This document shows positions 28,277-37,436 of a DNA stretch of 64,000 nt, one piece after another. Within the stretch, counting starts at the first letter, position 1; the number at the start of each line of letters is the position of its first letter. The position numbers and the translations under genes were made by a program. This DNA comes from Methylocaldum sp035627495 (GTDB lineage: Bacteria; Pseudomonadota; Gammaproteobacteria; Methylococcales; Methylococcaceae). The stretch spans positions 1-64,000 of the forward strand of contig NZ_DASPLO010000043.1 of assembly GCF_035627495.1 (NCBI RefSeq), in the 5' to 3' direction. The notes under the pieces are model-generated. The model saw only the letters and a program-made list of their open reading frames with translations. It ran no database searches and had not been told where the DNA came from.

Positions 28277-29290
28277 ATGAGTCTCTCGTGTTTTCTCCGA
28301 CGAATGTCGTTGTTTCTTTTATCGCCTTTACTGTTGGCCGCCTTTTTCATCCCGATCGCACGGGCGGAGTACGTGTCCGCCAAGGCCGATGCGGGCGCGG
28401 GGCCGGTGGCGGGCAATACCCATCACATTACGTTGCGCGCGGCGGCCTTGCCTTCCGGGCAACTGGGCTATCAGATGGTGAGCCATAAGATTCGGGCCGC
28501 CGGCGGCCAAACCGAGGATGTCACCGCCCGCTACAGCGACAAGCCGACCATTCCGGGACCCGCCATCGTCATGACCGAGGGCGATGTCGCGGAAGTGACC
28601 CTGGAGCAAGGCATTCCCAACACCGATCAGCCGGTTAGCCTACACGTGCACGGAGTGCATTTCGATATCCGCAGCGACGGCACGATGAAAATGCTCAACG
28701 GCGTTGCCGACGAGGCCGCCTTCCCGGGCAAGCCCTATACCTACAAGTGGACCGCGGCGCCGGGCACCGCGGGCACCTGGGCTTACCACGACCACACCTT
28801 CGGCAACCCCATGCTGGGAGCCGAGGACAAAGGGCTATTCGGCACTCTGATCGTCAATCCCCGAAGCGGAAAGGTGCCGGCACTCATCAACGGCAAAATC
28901 GAGGAAGTGAACGTCGGCGATATCAAACGCGAGTTCATCCTGTGGATGCACGAGACGACCTTCTGGGGCATGGAGGTCAATAACATCCTGAAGGGCAAGC
29001 AGGTTCCGCTGTGGACCAATCCCACGGTAGGCGCCCGTTTCGGCGAGAAAGTCCGCTTCCATGTTATCGGACTGGGAACGGCCTTTCATACCTTCCATTT
29101 GCACGGGCACCGCTGGCTCCAGCCCGGCACCACTCATGTCGTCGACACGGTCAACATCGGACCGATCAGTCGTGACGTGTTCGTCGTCCAGGCCGGCGAG
29201 GGCGTCGGCACCGGCGACTGGCACTTCCACTGCCACGTCATTCAGCACATGCAGGCCGGCATGATGGGCGACTTCAAAGTCGTCAAATAA
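28277..29290 (+). CDS. Two-domain multicopper oxidase (small-laccase type, type 1 copper in domain 2)
   Basis: 337 aa with a signal peptide ending near residue 30, hence periplasmic. Domain 1 supplies trinuclear-site histidines H123/H125 (HVHG) and H171/H173 (YHDH); Asp replaces the Cys of HCH there, so no type 1 copper in domain 1. Domain 2 has HTFHLHGH (H271-H278) and HFHCHVIQHMQAGM, giving type 1 ligands H271, C319, H324 and M329. This is the type-B layout of SLAC-like trimeric enzymes, which couple one-electron oxidation to O2 reduction. ATG 28277 lies 7 nt after AGGAG; a GTG at 28271 is too close. First gene of an apparent NsrR-controlled operon. Substrate unknown. Confidence 0.88.
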   Translation: MSLSCFLRRMSLFLLSPLLLAAFFIPIARAEYVSAKADAGAGPVAGNTHHITLRAAALPSGQLGYQMVSHKIRAAGGQTEDVTARYSDKPTIPGPAIVMTEGDVAEVTLEQGIPNTDQPVSLHVHGVHFDIRSDGTMKMLNGVADEAAFPGKPYTYKWTAAPGTAGTWAYHDHTFGNPMLGAEDKGLFGTLIVNPRSGKVPALINGKIEEVNVGDIKREFILWMHETTFWGMEVNNILKGKQVPLWTNPTVGARFGEKVRFHVIGLGTAFHTFHLHGHRWLQPGTTHVVDTVNIGPISRDVFVVQAGEGVGTGDWHFHCHVIQHMQAGMMGDFKVVK

Positions 29291-29328
29291 GTTCTATCAA
29301 AACCACGCTAAAACAAGAGGTTATGAAC

Positions 29329-31191
29329 ATGAATAAGTTTCGCAAATTGACCGCCGCCGTCGCCCTGAGTCTCGGAACGATGACCCTCGTTTCCGCCGTG
29401 AGCGCCGAAACCGCATCTTCCGAGGACGTCATTCTCAGCGTTCCGGGCGTCATGCCGGTCGCCGCGCTGGAAATGACCGACGAACCCGGCAAGTGGTTCA
29501 AGGACCCTACGGACGGCGACAGCCTGGTCGTGGTCAAGCCCGGCGACGCGGTCTTGATCAAGATGACCGATACCAACAGCGAACACACCATCACCAGCCT
29601 GCTCTGGCAACCGGGCGCCGCCAAGTTCCCGGTGGATCAGGACAAACCGTCGAGCGCCAGCGTCACCCAGGGCTTCGACAAACCCGGCTTGTACGTGTTC
29701 ACCTGCAAGGTCCACCCGTACATGTTCGGCGCCGTCATCGTGGACGATCCCAAGACGGAAGGCCTGGATCTGGGCAGCGAAATTCAGCTCGTCACCGGCG
29801 CGAAGGTGCCCACCACCAGCGATATCGCCAAGAAGCTGCTGCGGACCTACTTCGTCGCCACCACGCCTTCGCTGTGGCGGGATTACGCCAAGCCGACCTG
29901 GGACGTGAAGCTGCCGGCGATTCCCCTCAATCTCGGCGGTACGGTCATCAGTCTCGACGCGCTCAACGTGTCCGTGCCGAACCAGTTGTCCAATCCGGCC
30001 ACGCCCGGCGTCGGCGAGGTTTGGGTCAACACCCAGTTCGAAACCGTCAAAGGCAAGACCAAGTGGGGCTCAGCCACCCAGGTCGACGCCGGACAATGGA
30101 CCATCAAGAAAAAGGTCAAGGGAACCGACATCAATCTGAACAATCCCCACAACATGTGGACGGACAGATCGTACAAATACATCTATCAAACCGAATGGTT
30201 CGACAAGCGCCTCGTTACCTTCGACCGCGAGACCGGCAAGGTTTACGGCACGCTGACGGTCGGACAATCGCCCTCCCATGCCATGTCGCGGCCTTCGGAC
30301 GATAGCCTGTACGTGGCGATCAACGGTGAAGACCGTGTGCTGAAGCTCACCGGCGGCGAACACCCGACGGCTCAGGGCAGCATCCACACCGGCCCGAACT
30401 CGGGGCCCCACGGCCACCACGTCACCCATGACGGCAAGTACGTGCTGACGCCGAACGCCCTGGCGGGAGCTGTCTCCATCATCGATTTGGACAGCGGCCA
30501 AGCCACCCAGGTGCCAAACGTCGGCGTGATTCCCATCGCCATCTGGGGCGACATGAAGGACCAGGCCTATGTCGCCAACCTGCTCGGCACGCCGCCGCTG
30601 CTCAGCACGCTGAGCGTGATCGACATCAAGACCAAGCAGAAGGTCAAGGACATCGATCTGGCCGCGGATTACGATCCGATCAGCGGCAAGACGAAAGGCG
30701 AGGCTTACGGTTTGCTGCCGATCCAGACCCCGGTCAGCCCGGACGGCAAATACGTGGTCACGGCCAACACCCTGAGCGCGACCATCACCATCGTCGATAC
30801 GGCGACGCATAAGGTGGTCAAGAGCCTGCCCTGCGAGCCGGGCTGCCATGGCGCCAACTTCGGCATGAAAAAAGGCGGAGGCTATTACGCCTACGTCGCG
30901 AGCAAGTTCGCCAACGATCTCATCGTGGTCGATATGGATAAGCTCGAAATCGCCGGCCGCGTAATGCTCGCCGACGCTAAGGATGCCGATATCGTCGCCA
31001 ACAACGGCATGGGCGGCCAAGGCGTCCTGCCGCTGCCGGTCGCCGATCACGGCTGGATCGAGCAAACCGCCAAACTGTCCGGTTCCGGCAAGCTCAGCGC
31101 CGAAGTCGAAGGTTGGCTAGGGGCTTTGACGACGGCCCAGCGAGGGACAGAACTATCCGGGAAATTGGTGCAATCGGAGGCCAAGCACTGA
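29329..31191 (+). CDS. Periplasmic cupredoxin fused to a YVTN-type beta-propeller
   Basis: 620 aa. A signal peptide (about 1-27) is followed by a plastocyanin-like domain (about 30-140). Its type 1 copper ligands are visible as H86 (EHTITS) and C126-x2-H129-x2-M132 (FTCKVHPYM). Residues about 200-560 form beta-propeller blades of the YncE/YVTN kind (YVAINGEDRVLKLTGG, YVLTPNALAGAVSIIDLDSG, YVVTANTLSATITIVDTATH). A C502-x3-C506-H507 motif lies in a late blade. It starts 38 nt after the oxidase gene; ATG 29329 is favoured over 29323 because AAGAGG is 8 nt upstream. It could pass electrons to the two-domain oxidase; that pairing is inference. Confidence 0.82.
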   Translation: MNKFRKLTAAVALSLGTMTLVSAVSAETASSEDVILSVPGVMPVAALEMTDEPGKWFKDPTDGDSLVVVKPGDAVLIKMTDTNSEHTITSLLWQPGAAKFPVDQDKPSSASVTQGFDKPGLYVFTCKVHPYMFGAVIVDDPKTEGLDLGSEIQLVTGAKVPTTSDIAKKLLRTYFVATTPSLWRDYAKPTWDVKLPAIPLNLGGTVISLDALNVSVPNQLSNPATPGVGEVWVNTQFETVKGKTKWGSATQVDAGQWTIKKKVKGTDINLNNPHNMWTDRSYKYIYQTEWFDKRLVTFDRETGKVYGTLTVGQSPSHAMSRPSDDSLYVAINGEDRVLKLTGGEHPTAQGSIHTGPNSGPHGHHVTHDGKYVLTPNALAGAVSIIDLDSGQATQVPNVGVIPIAIWGDMKDQAYVANLLGTPPLLSTLSVIDIKTKQKVKDIDLAADYDPISGKTKGEAYGLLPIQTPVSPDGKYVVTANTLSATITIVDTATHKVVKSLPCEPGCHGANFGMKKGGGYYAYVASKFANDLIVVDMDKLEIAGRVMLADAKDADIVANNGMGGQGVLPLPVADHGWIEQTAKLSGSGKLSAEVEGWLGALTTAQRGTELSGKLVQSEAKH

Positions 31192-31231
31192 TCCGGACAC
31201 GGTCCCTCTTTTTCCAAGCTTAGGATCTATC

Positions 31232-31275
31232 CGCCCGCTCGATCGGCACTATGCCGCTCGAGCGGGCGTCGTTTT
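31232..31275 (+). terminator. Terminator of the copper-oxidase operon
   Basis: CGCCCGCTCGA pairs with TCGAGCGGGCG, with an inner CGGCA/TGCCG stem. The long hairpin is followed by a TCGTTTT tract. Confidence 0.75.
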
Positions 31276-31407
31276 CGTTTCGACGACACCGCTTCACCTC
31301 CCACCCCGAGTCGTAGACTCGACTTTATTCCCGCTTTCACGGATACCAAGGCTCAGGAGCCCCCTCTAACGGTATGATTGGGCGATCGATCAGGAGGAGA
31401 TTCCGCG

Positions 31408-32145
31408 ATGCCTTTCATTCGCCGTCTACGATTCTCGATCGCGCTGCTGTGCATCGGCCTCTTTAGCGCGGTGGCTCGCGCCGACGAATATGCCGCCAAA
31501 CGCCAGGCGCTGATCGACGAAATCCGCCGGGAAACCCGCTGGGTCAGCAGCGAAATCGGCAAATCCGCGCTGGATAGCCGGGTTCTGAACGCCATGGAGA
31601 AGGTTCCTCGGCACGAGTTCGTGAGCGAAGATCTGCGCAGCATCGCTTATGCGAATCGGCCGCTACCGATCGGTTACGGGCAAACCATCTCCCAACCCTT
31701 TATCGTGGCGCTGATGACCGATCTGCTGCGGGTCGAGCCGGATGATACGGTGCTCGAGATCGGCACCGGTTCGGGTTATCAGGCGGCTGTCTTGGCGGAA
31801 TTGGCCAATCGGGTTTACTCCATCGAAATCGTGCCGGAACTGACTCAAACGTCGGCGGAGCGCCTGAAACGGCTGGGCTACGCCAATGTCGAAACCAAGA
31901 CCGGAGACGGCTACTACGGCTGGCCGGAACACGCGCCCTTCGACGCCATCATCGTCACCGCCGCACCCACGCAGATTCCGCCGCCGCTGGTGCAACAACT
32001 CAAGCCGGGGGGACGCATGATCATACCGGTCGGTGGGCAATTTCTTCCCCAGTACCTAGTGCTCGTGGAGAAAAGCGAGCACGGCAAGGTCTCGACTCGG
32101 CAGATCGTGCCGGTGCAGTTCGTGCCTTTGACAGGCGCTCATTAG
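31408..32145 (+). CDS. pcm: Protein-L-isoaspartate O-methyltransferase with signal peptide
   Basis: 245 aa. The SAM-binding motif VLEIGTGSGYQAAVLAELA, the substrate region YGQTISQPFIVALMT and the late IIVTAAPTQIPPPLVQQLKPGG are all standard PCMT. A clear signal peptide precedes the domain (MPFIRRLRFSIALLCIGLFS, then cleavage near AVARA), predicting export to the periplasm, whereas the E. coli enzyme is cytoplasmic. ATG 31408 follows AGGAGGAG. The next gene begins 3 nt after the stop, so both are one operon. Confidence 0.92.
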   Translation: MPFIRRLRFSIALLCIGLFSAVARADEYAAKRQALIDEIRRETRWVSSEIGKSALDSRVLNAMEKVPRHEFVSEDLRSIAYANRPLPIGYGQTISQPFIVALMTDLLRVEPDDTVLEIGTGSGYQAAVLAELANRVYSIEIVPELTQTSAERLKRLGYANVETKTGDGYYGWPEHAPFDAIIVTAAPTQIPPPLVQQLKPGGRMIIPVGGQFLPQYLVLVEKSEHGKVSTRQIVPVQFVPLTGAH

Positions 32146-32147
32146 GC

Positions 32148-34625
32148 ATGAGCCATTCCGCGATCAAACCGCCCGGCGGTGACGATGAACGCGTTCTTCA
32201 TGCCGCTCCATCCCGGCTGCTTTTGCTGTCCGTCTCCCTGATTTCGGCCGCCGCGCTCGGCTACGAAATCCTCCTGATGCGGCTCTTCTCCATCATCCAA
32301 TGGCATCACTTCGCCTATATGATGATCAGCCTGGCGCTGCTCGGCTATGGCGCGAGCGGGACATTCCTGGCCCTAACGCAAAGATTTCTATTGCCCCGTT
32401 TCGGCGCTGCATTCGTTCTCAATGCGGCCTTGTTCGGTTTGAGTGCGGCGCTGTGCTTTCTGGCCGCACAGGAGGTGCCCTTCAATGCGCTGGAAGTGCT
32501 TTGGAGCCCACGGGAATGGAGACATCTCGTCCTGATTTATCTGATCCTGACGCCGCCTTTCTTTTTCGCCGCCAATTGCATCGGCCTGACCTTCCAGCGC
32601 TACAAAGAAATCATCGGTCGCATCTATGCGGCCGATCTCTCGGGAGCGGGAATCGGGGCATTAGCGGTGGTCTTGCTGTTGTTCTTGGTGTTTCCGTTGA
32701 ATGCATTGGTCGTCGCGAGCGGCTTGGCATTCGCGGCCGCGGCCTTGGCTTGGATCGCACTGGCCATGCGGCCCAGCGGACTTGCCATGGCGTTAATCGC
32801 CGCCATCCCCTCACTGTGGCTTCTGGTTCATTGGAGCGACGTGGAGTTGCGGCCGGTGGAATACAAGAGCCTCTCCCAGGCTTTGCGCGTCGCCGGGGCG
32901 GCTCGAATCGAGGAGCGGTCCAGCCCACTCGGGCTGCTCAGCGTGGTGCGCAGCCCCGAGGTGCCGTTCCGCCATGCGCCAGGCCTTAGCCTGAACAGCC
33001 CGGCTCCGGTGCCGGAACAACTGGCGGTCTTTACCGACGGCGAAGGCATGAGCGCCATCAATCGCTGGGATGGGAGCCAGGGTAGCCTCGGTTTTCTCGA
33101 TTACGTCCCGTCCGCCCTGCCGTATCACATGCTGCCTCGGAAGCCAAAGATCCTCGTTTTAGGCGCGGGCGGGGGCAGCGAGGTGCTTCAGGCGATTTAC
33201 CACGACGCGGAACGCATCGACGCCGTGGAACTCAATCCGCAAATGCTCGATCTAGTGTCCCGCGATTATGCCGCTTTCGCCGGACATGTTTACGATCACC
33301 CCTCGGTTAGCATGCATGCGGCCGAGGCACGGAGTTTCGTCGCCGCTTCGGCGGAGCATTACGATTTGATCCAAATCGCGCTGCTGGATGCCTTCAACAC
33401 CTCGTCGGCGGGTTCGTATGCGCTGAATGAAAGTTATCTCTATACGGTGGAGGCTCTGCAGGCTTATGTGGCGCACCTGAGACCCGACGGTTTTCTGGCT
33501 ATCACCCGCTGGGTACGCTTGCCGCCCCGAGACGAGATCAAGCTGTTTGCCACCGCAACCGATGCGCTGGCGCGCTCCGGCGTTGCCGAACCCGGACGGC
33601 GCTTGATGTGGATCCGCGGCTGGCAGACCAGCACCCTTTTGATCAAGAACGGCGACATTACGAATCCCGAGATTACCGCTCTGCGGCAGTTCTGTGACGA
33701 CCGTTCCTTCGATCCTGTCTATCACCCCGGAATTCAAGCGCAGCAAACCAATGTCTACAACTTGCTGAAAGAGCCTTATTTTTTCGAGGCGGCGACAGCT
33801 TTGCTGGGCCCCGAACGGGAGTCGTTCATACAGCGCTACAAGTTCGATGTCCGCCCCGCCACCGACGATCGGCCTTATTTCTTTCACTTCTTCAAATGGC
33901 CGCTCCTGTCGGAGGCCTTCAAGCTAAAAGGGTCGGGAGGTCTTTCGCTGCTGGACATGGGCTATCCGATCCTGCTTTCAACGCTGCTTCAATCGGCGGT
34001 CATCGGCGCCTTGTTGATCCTCGCGCCGCTCCGGTTCTTAAGATCGGCCAGCGAAAGCAGTATGCGTTACGGGCGAAGGCTTGGCATCTTCAGCTATTTC
34101 TTCGCGATCGGCCTGGCATTCATGTTCACGGAAATCGTTTACATCCAGAAGTTCATTCTTTACCTCGGCCATCCGCTCTATGCCGTGGCGGTGGTTCTCG
34201 CGGGGTTTCTGGTCTTTGCCGGGATGGGAAGCCGGTATGCGGCGGCCAGCCCACGCCAGACCGGACGGCAGATCGCTTGGGCCGCCAAGGCGATTATCGC
34301 GGTCTCGGCGGTTTACCTCGTGCTTCTTCCATCGCTGTTCGACGCATCCATCGCGCTTCCCTCCCCCGTTAAAGTTACGGTGGTTCTCGCTTTGATCGCG
34401 CCGCTGGCGTTTTTCATGGGCATGCCGTTTCCGCTAGGACTTTCGCGGCTGGCGGCCGAGGCGGAGCATCTGATTCCCTGGGCTTTCGGAATCAATGGTT
34501 GCGCGTCGGTTATCGCCGCCATTCTGGCCACCGTATTGGCCATTCATGTCGGCCAGTTCTGGTTATTGGTCGCCGCTTTGTCGCTTTACGGGCTTGCAGC
34601 TTTCGCGGGCTTTCAACGTAGCTGA
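32148..34625 (+). CDS. Membrane-embedded spermidine-synthase-like methyltransferase-fold protein
   Basis: 825 aa. About six N-terminal helices (from LLLLSVSLISAAALGYEILL onward) lead into a soluble Rossmann-fold domain. Its nucleotide motif is LVLGAGGGSEVLQAI, with ERIDAVELNPQMLDL as the acidic strand, similar to spermidine synthase (SpeE). A second helical block of about seven segments closes the protein. SpeE-like membrane fusions are widespread and their substrates mostly unknown; polyamine synthesis is not established. Tight coupling to a periplasmic PCMT gene suggests a SAM-related envelope role, which is inference. Confidence 0.8.
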   Translation: MSHSAIKPPGGDDERVLHAAPSRLLLLSVSLISAAALGYEILLMRLFSIIQWHHFAYMMISLALLGYGASGTFLALTQRFLLPRFGAAFVLNAALFGLSAALCFLAAQEVPFNALEVLWSPREWRHLVLIYLILTPPFFFAANCIGLTFQRYKEIIGRIYAADLSGAGIGALAVVLLLFLVFPLNALVVASGLAFAAAALAWIALAMRPSGLAMALIAAIPSLWLLVHWSDVELRPVEYKSLSQALRVAGAARIEERSSPLGLLSVVRSPEVPFRHAPGLSLNSPAPVPEQLAVFTDGEGMSAINRWDGSQGSLGFLDYVPSALPYHMLPRKPKILVLGAGGGSEVLQAIYHDAERIDAVELNPQMLDLVSRDYAAFAGHVYDHPSVSMHAAEARSFVAASAEHYDLIQIALLDAFNTSSAGSYALNESYLYTVEALQAYVAHLRPDGFLAITRWVRLPPRDEIKLFATATDALARSGVAEPGRRLMWIRGWQTSTLLIKNGDITNPEITALRQFCDDRSFDPVYHPGIQAQQTNVYNLLKEPYFFEAATALLGPERESFIQRYKFDVRPATDDRPYFFHFFKWPLLSEAFKLKGSGGLSLLDMGYPILLSTLLQSAVIGALLILAPLRFLRSASESSMRYGRRLGIFSYFFAIGLAFMFTEIVYIQKFILYLGHPLYAVAVVLAGFLVFAGMGSRYAAASPRQTGRQIAWAAKAIIAVSAVYLVLLPSLFDASIALPSPVKVTVVLALIAPLAFFMGMPFPLGLSRLAAEAEHLIPWAFGINGCASVIAAILATVLAIHVGQFWLLVAALSLYGLAAFAGFQRS

Positions 34626-34800
34626 CACGTCCGGCGCTTCAGCCGGCGCAGGAACCCAAGCCTCGCCGCCGCGTCTATATCTACGACCGGAACGTGTTCA
34701 TCGTTTCGAGAAAAACGATAGAGCGGGTCCGGTTTTTTTGTTTCAAATTCATGTTTTGCCGATACGAAGCCCAAGCTTCGCAAGGACGCGAGGTTCTGCC

Positions 34801-35169
34801 ATGAAGTATCTGCTCATGACCTGGATGGTCTTGTTGGCCGGTTGCGCCCCGACGTTGCGGGAGGTGCCCTATACCTGGCAGGTCTACCCGCCCACTACCC
34901 ACGTCGACATCCTTGATTCCCGGCCCGAGGACAAGGCATTCGTCGAGATAGCGGAGATCACGGCCCGCGCCGACCGGGACGGCGTCGCCGCAATCGTGGA
35001 CAGGGCCAAAGAGTCCGGCGCCGATGCCGTCCTCTTCGGGCCGCCCTACCATTACGGCGACGTCGCCATATTGTTTGCCGGCGGCAATATCGGAGGCCAC
35101 TTGGCGGGGCCGATCAGCACCGTTCCCATGACTCGAATCCGCGCCCGGTTGATCAAATACCTGCCGTGA
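34801..35169 (+). CDS. Small lipoprotein of unknown function
   Basis: 122 aa. The signal sequence ends in the lipobox LLAGC, so the mature protein should be lipid-anchored at the cysteine. The body (YPPTTHVDILDSRPEDKAFV and AAIVDRAKESGADAVLFGPP) resembles small envelope lipoproteins that present a DUF4156/YdgA-like alpha-beta module, but no named family was assigned. ATG 34801 opens the lipoprotein signal; the frame continues upstream into sequence without such features. Confidence 0.75.
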   Translation: MKYLLMTWMVLLAGCAPTLREVPYTWQVYPPTTHVDILDSRPEDKAFVEIAEITARADRDGVAAIVDRAKESGADAVLFGPPYHYGDVAILFAGGNIGGHLAGPISTVPMTRIRARLIKYLP

Positions 35170-35268
35170 GGGATATCGCCCTGCGATCGGGCTAGCGGCC
35201 GCTCGACCTCGCCCCCCTTCAATTCGAGCAGCATCGCCAACCACCGGCACACGCGGCACGGTCCGTCT

Positions 35269-37206
35269 TTAGATGTCGGCCGCGGCCGATTGGTCGACCA
35301 CTGAATGCTCCTCGGGAATGCCGGATAGCAGTGGCAGCCGGACGATAAACTCGGAGCCCTTGCCGATGCCTTCGCTCTTCGCCTCGACGCTGCCACCGTG
35401 CAGATCGACCAACTGTTTAACGAGGCTAAGGCCGATGCCCAGCCCGCCTTTCGAGCGATCGAGGGAGCGGTCGGCTTGAGCGAAAAGGTCGAAAATGCGG
35501 GGCAACACCTCGGGACTGATACCCAGACCTGCATCCCGCACTCGGATGACGGCCTGCCCATTCTCTTCGGTTGCCGTTAGCCAAATCTCTCTGTTCGGCT
35601 CGGAATATTTGGCGGCGTTGTTAAGCAAATTCGACACGACTTGCGCAATCCGGATCAGATCGCCTTCGACCCAAACCGGTTCGGAAGGCAGGGCTAGACT
35701 GATCCTGTGGCCGTGGGACTGGATCAGCGGGCGGCTGGTTTCCATGGCGTGATTAACGATGGTGGCCAGTTCGAGCGGTTGCTTGTTCAAGGTGATCTTC
35801 CCGCGACTGATGCGGGATACGTCCAGAAGATCGTCGACCAGACGGATAATGTGCCGCGTCTGCCGTTCGATGACACCCTGAGCCCAAGAGAGCTGCGGTT
35901 CGGCGCCGCCAGTCCGATGCAATACCTGCACGGCGCTCATAATCGGCGCCAGCGGGTTGCGCAGCTCATGCGCCAGCGTGGCCAAAAATTCGTCCTTTTG
36001 CCGATCGGCGGCGGTCAATTCCTGGGTTTTGCGAATTAGGGCGTCCTGAAGCCGTTTCAGCTCCGTGATGTCGAGGTTGATCCCCGCCCACACTGTCACC
36101 TTGTCCTCGGCGTTGCGGATCGGGACGCCGCGGCTGAGAATGCAGCGGTAAGAGCCGTCCGCGCCTCGGATGCGGTACTCGTGATCCCAGAAACTGCCGG
36201 TTTTGACGCAGTGCCTCCAATGGTCCAGGATGGGCTGCAAGTCCTCCGGATGCAGACGGGACGTCCAGCCGGATTGCCTACTCTCTTCCAGGGTCATTCC
36301 GGTCATTTGCAAAAACGAATCACTCAAGTAGCGGATATTCCCGTTCGCTTCGCAAACCCATGCTCCGAAAGGAATCGACTCGCCGATGGCGCGATAAAGC
36401 GCCTCGGATTCGGCAAGAGCGGCCTCCGCGCGGCGATTTTCCGTAACATCCCGAAAGATCAGGACCACACCCAATAGCCGGCCGTCCTCGTTGCGAATCG
36501 GTGCCGCGCTGTCGTCGATCGGAATCTCGCGCGCGTCTTTGGCAATCAGCACCATATGATTCGCAAGGCCGACGATGGCTCCGGTTCTCAAGACTTTCTC
36601 GACGGGGTTTTCGATCGGTTTGAGCATTTGCTCGTTAACGATGCTAAATACTTTTCCGAGCGGCTGACCTCGCGCTTCGTCCTGCGTCCATCCGGTCAGC
36701 GATTGCGCCACAGGATTGAGCAGCTCGACACGGCCTTCGGGATCGATGACGACTGCCGCATCGCCGATGCTGGTCAAGGTTACGAAGAAACGGTCGCGCT
36801 CGGCGCGTAGTTGTTCTTCCGCCCGTTTTCGTCTGAAAATCTCGTCTTCCAGCGCCTCCCGCGCCGCGAGCACGGTTCGCCACGCATGGGCCAGCAGGGC
36901 TATGGAAATGCCCACAACAAAAAAAGCGGACAACCGGATCCATTCTGCCGTGGCCCCGATCCATAAGGAGTCAAGTGAAGGTATGGTGAGATAAATGCCC
37001 AGCACCGCGCCGAAAAGCGTTGCGAGCAGCCCCGGGCCGAACCCGCCGTAGACGGCGCCTAACAGCACGGGAAGAAGAAAAGGCGTCAATATTATGGAAG
37101 CGCCTTCGTACGATTCCCGCAAAAGCGATACGACAAGCGTTACGGCAATAACCGCGCCGAGCGTGAGGGCATAGGCCGATACGGAAGAAAGTCTCGGGTG
37201 AAACAT
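35269..37206 (-). CDS. Membrane-bound PAS-PAS sensor histidine kinase
   Basis: 645 aa. Four N-terminal helices form a DUF4118 (KdpD-like) membrane module (ALTLGAVIAVTLVVSLL to SAFFVVGISIALLAHAW). Then come a coiled linker, PAS 1 (about 125-240), PAS 2 with PAC (about 250-375), HisKA with the H-box EFLATLAHELRNPLAPIMSA, and HATPase_c with NLLNNAAKYS (N box), DAGLGISPEVLPRIF (G1/F) and KGGLGIGLSLVKQLV (G2). No receiver domain follows. The cognate response regulator is not adjacent. ATG 37206 is preferred because AGGA is upstream; 37287 is the longer alternative. Confidence 0.92.
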   Translation of the reverse strand: MFHPRLSSVSAYALTLGAVIAVTLVVSLLRESYEGASIILTPFLLPVLLGAVYGGFGPGLLATLFGAVLGIYLTIPSLDSLWIGATAEWIRLSAFFVVGISIALLAHAWRTVLAAREALEDEIFRRKRAEEQLRAERDRFFVTLTSIGDAAVVIDPEGRVELLNPVAQSLTGWTQDEARGQPLGKVFSIVNEQMLKPIENPVEKVLRTGAIVGLANHMVLIAKDAREIPIDDSAAPIRNEDGRLLGVVLIFRDVTENRRAEAALAESEALYRAIGESIPFGAWVCEANGNIRYLSDSFLQMTGMTLEESRQSGWTSRLHPEDLQPILDHWRHCVKTGSFWDHEYRIRGADGSYRCILSRGVPIRNAEDKVTVWAGINLDITELKRLQDALIRKTQELTAADRQKDEFLATLAHELRNPLAPIMSAVQVLHRTGGAEPQLSWAQGVIERQTRHIIRLVDDLLDVSRISRGKITLNKQPLELATIVNHAMETSRPLIQSHGHRISLALPSEPVWVEGDLIRIAQVVSNLLNNAAKYSEPNREIWLTATEENGQAVIRVRDAGLGISPEVLPRIFDLFAQADRSLDRSKGGLGIGLSLVKQLVDLHGGSVEAKSEGIGKGSEFIVRLPLLSGIPEEHSVVDQSAAADI

Positions 37207-37386
37207 GACGGAGTCCTGTTCATCAACACCGCGGGGTTCTGATGAGCGGACTGCTATGGACTGAATGGCAGCAGCCGTCCTGGGCACTCCGCATCACCGG
37301 CCCGATGTTAACATGGTTCAGCCGGTGAAACTGATAAATGGCTAGCCCGTAATGGTCTATCGGGCTGAGCTCAGGAAAATAGCTTG

Positions 37387-37424
37387 GCGCGGTGGAAGCG
37401 GCGAGGACGCCGCTTCCACCGCGC
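37387..37424. terminator. 17-bp perfect hairpin downstream of the aminotransferase gene
   Basis: Arms 37387-37403 and 37408-37424 are perfect reverse complements around the tetraloop AGGA, starting 12 bp after the aminotransferase stop codon. It has no long T tract on the minus strand, so it may act as a processing or attenuating hairpin rather than a textbook terminator. Confidence 0.55.
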
Positions 37425-37436
37425 GAAATCGACGGA

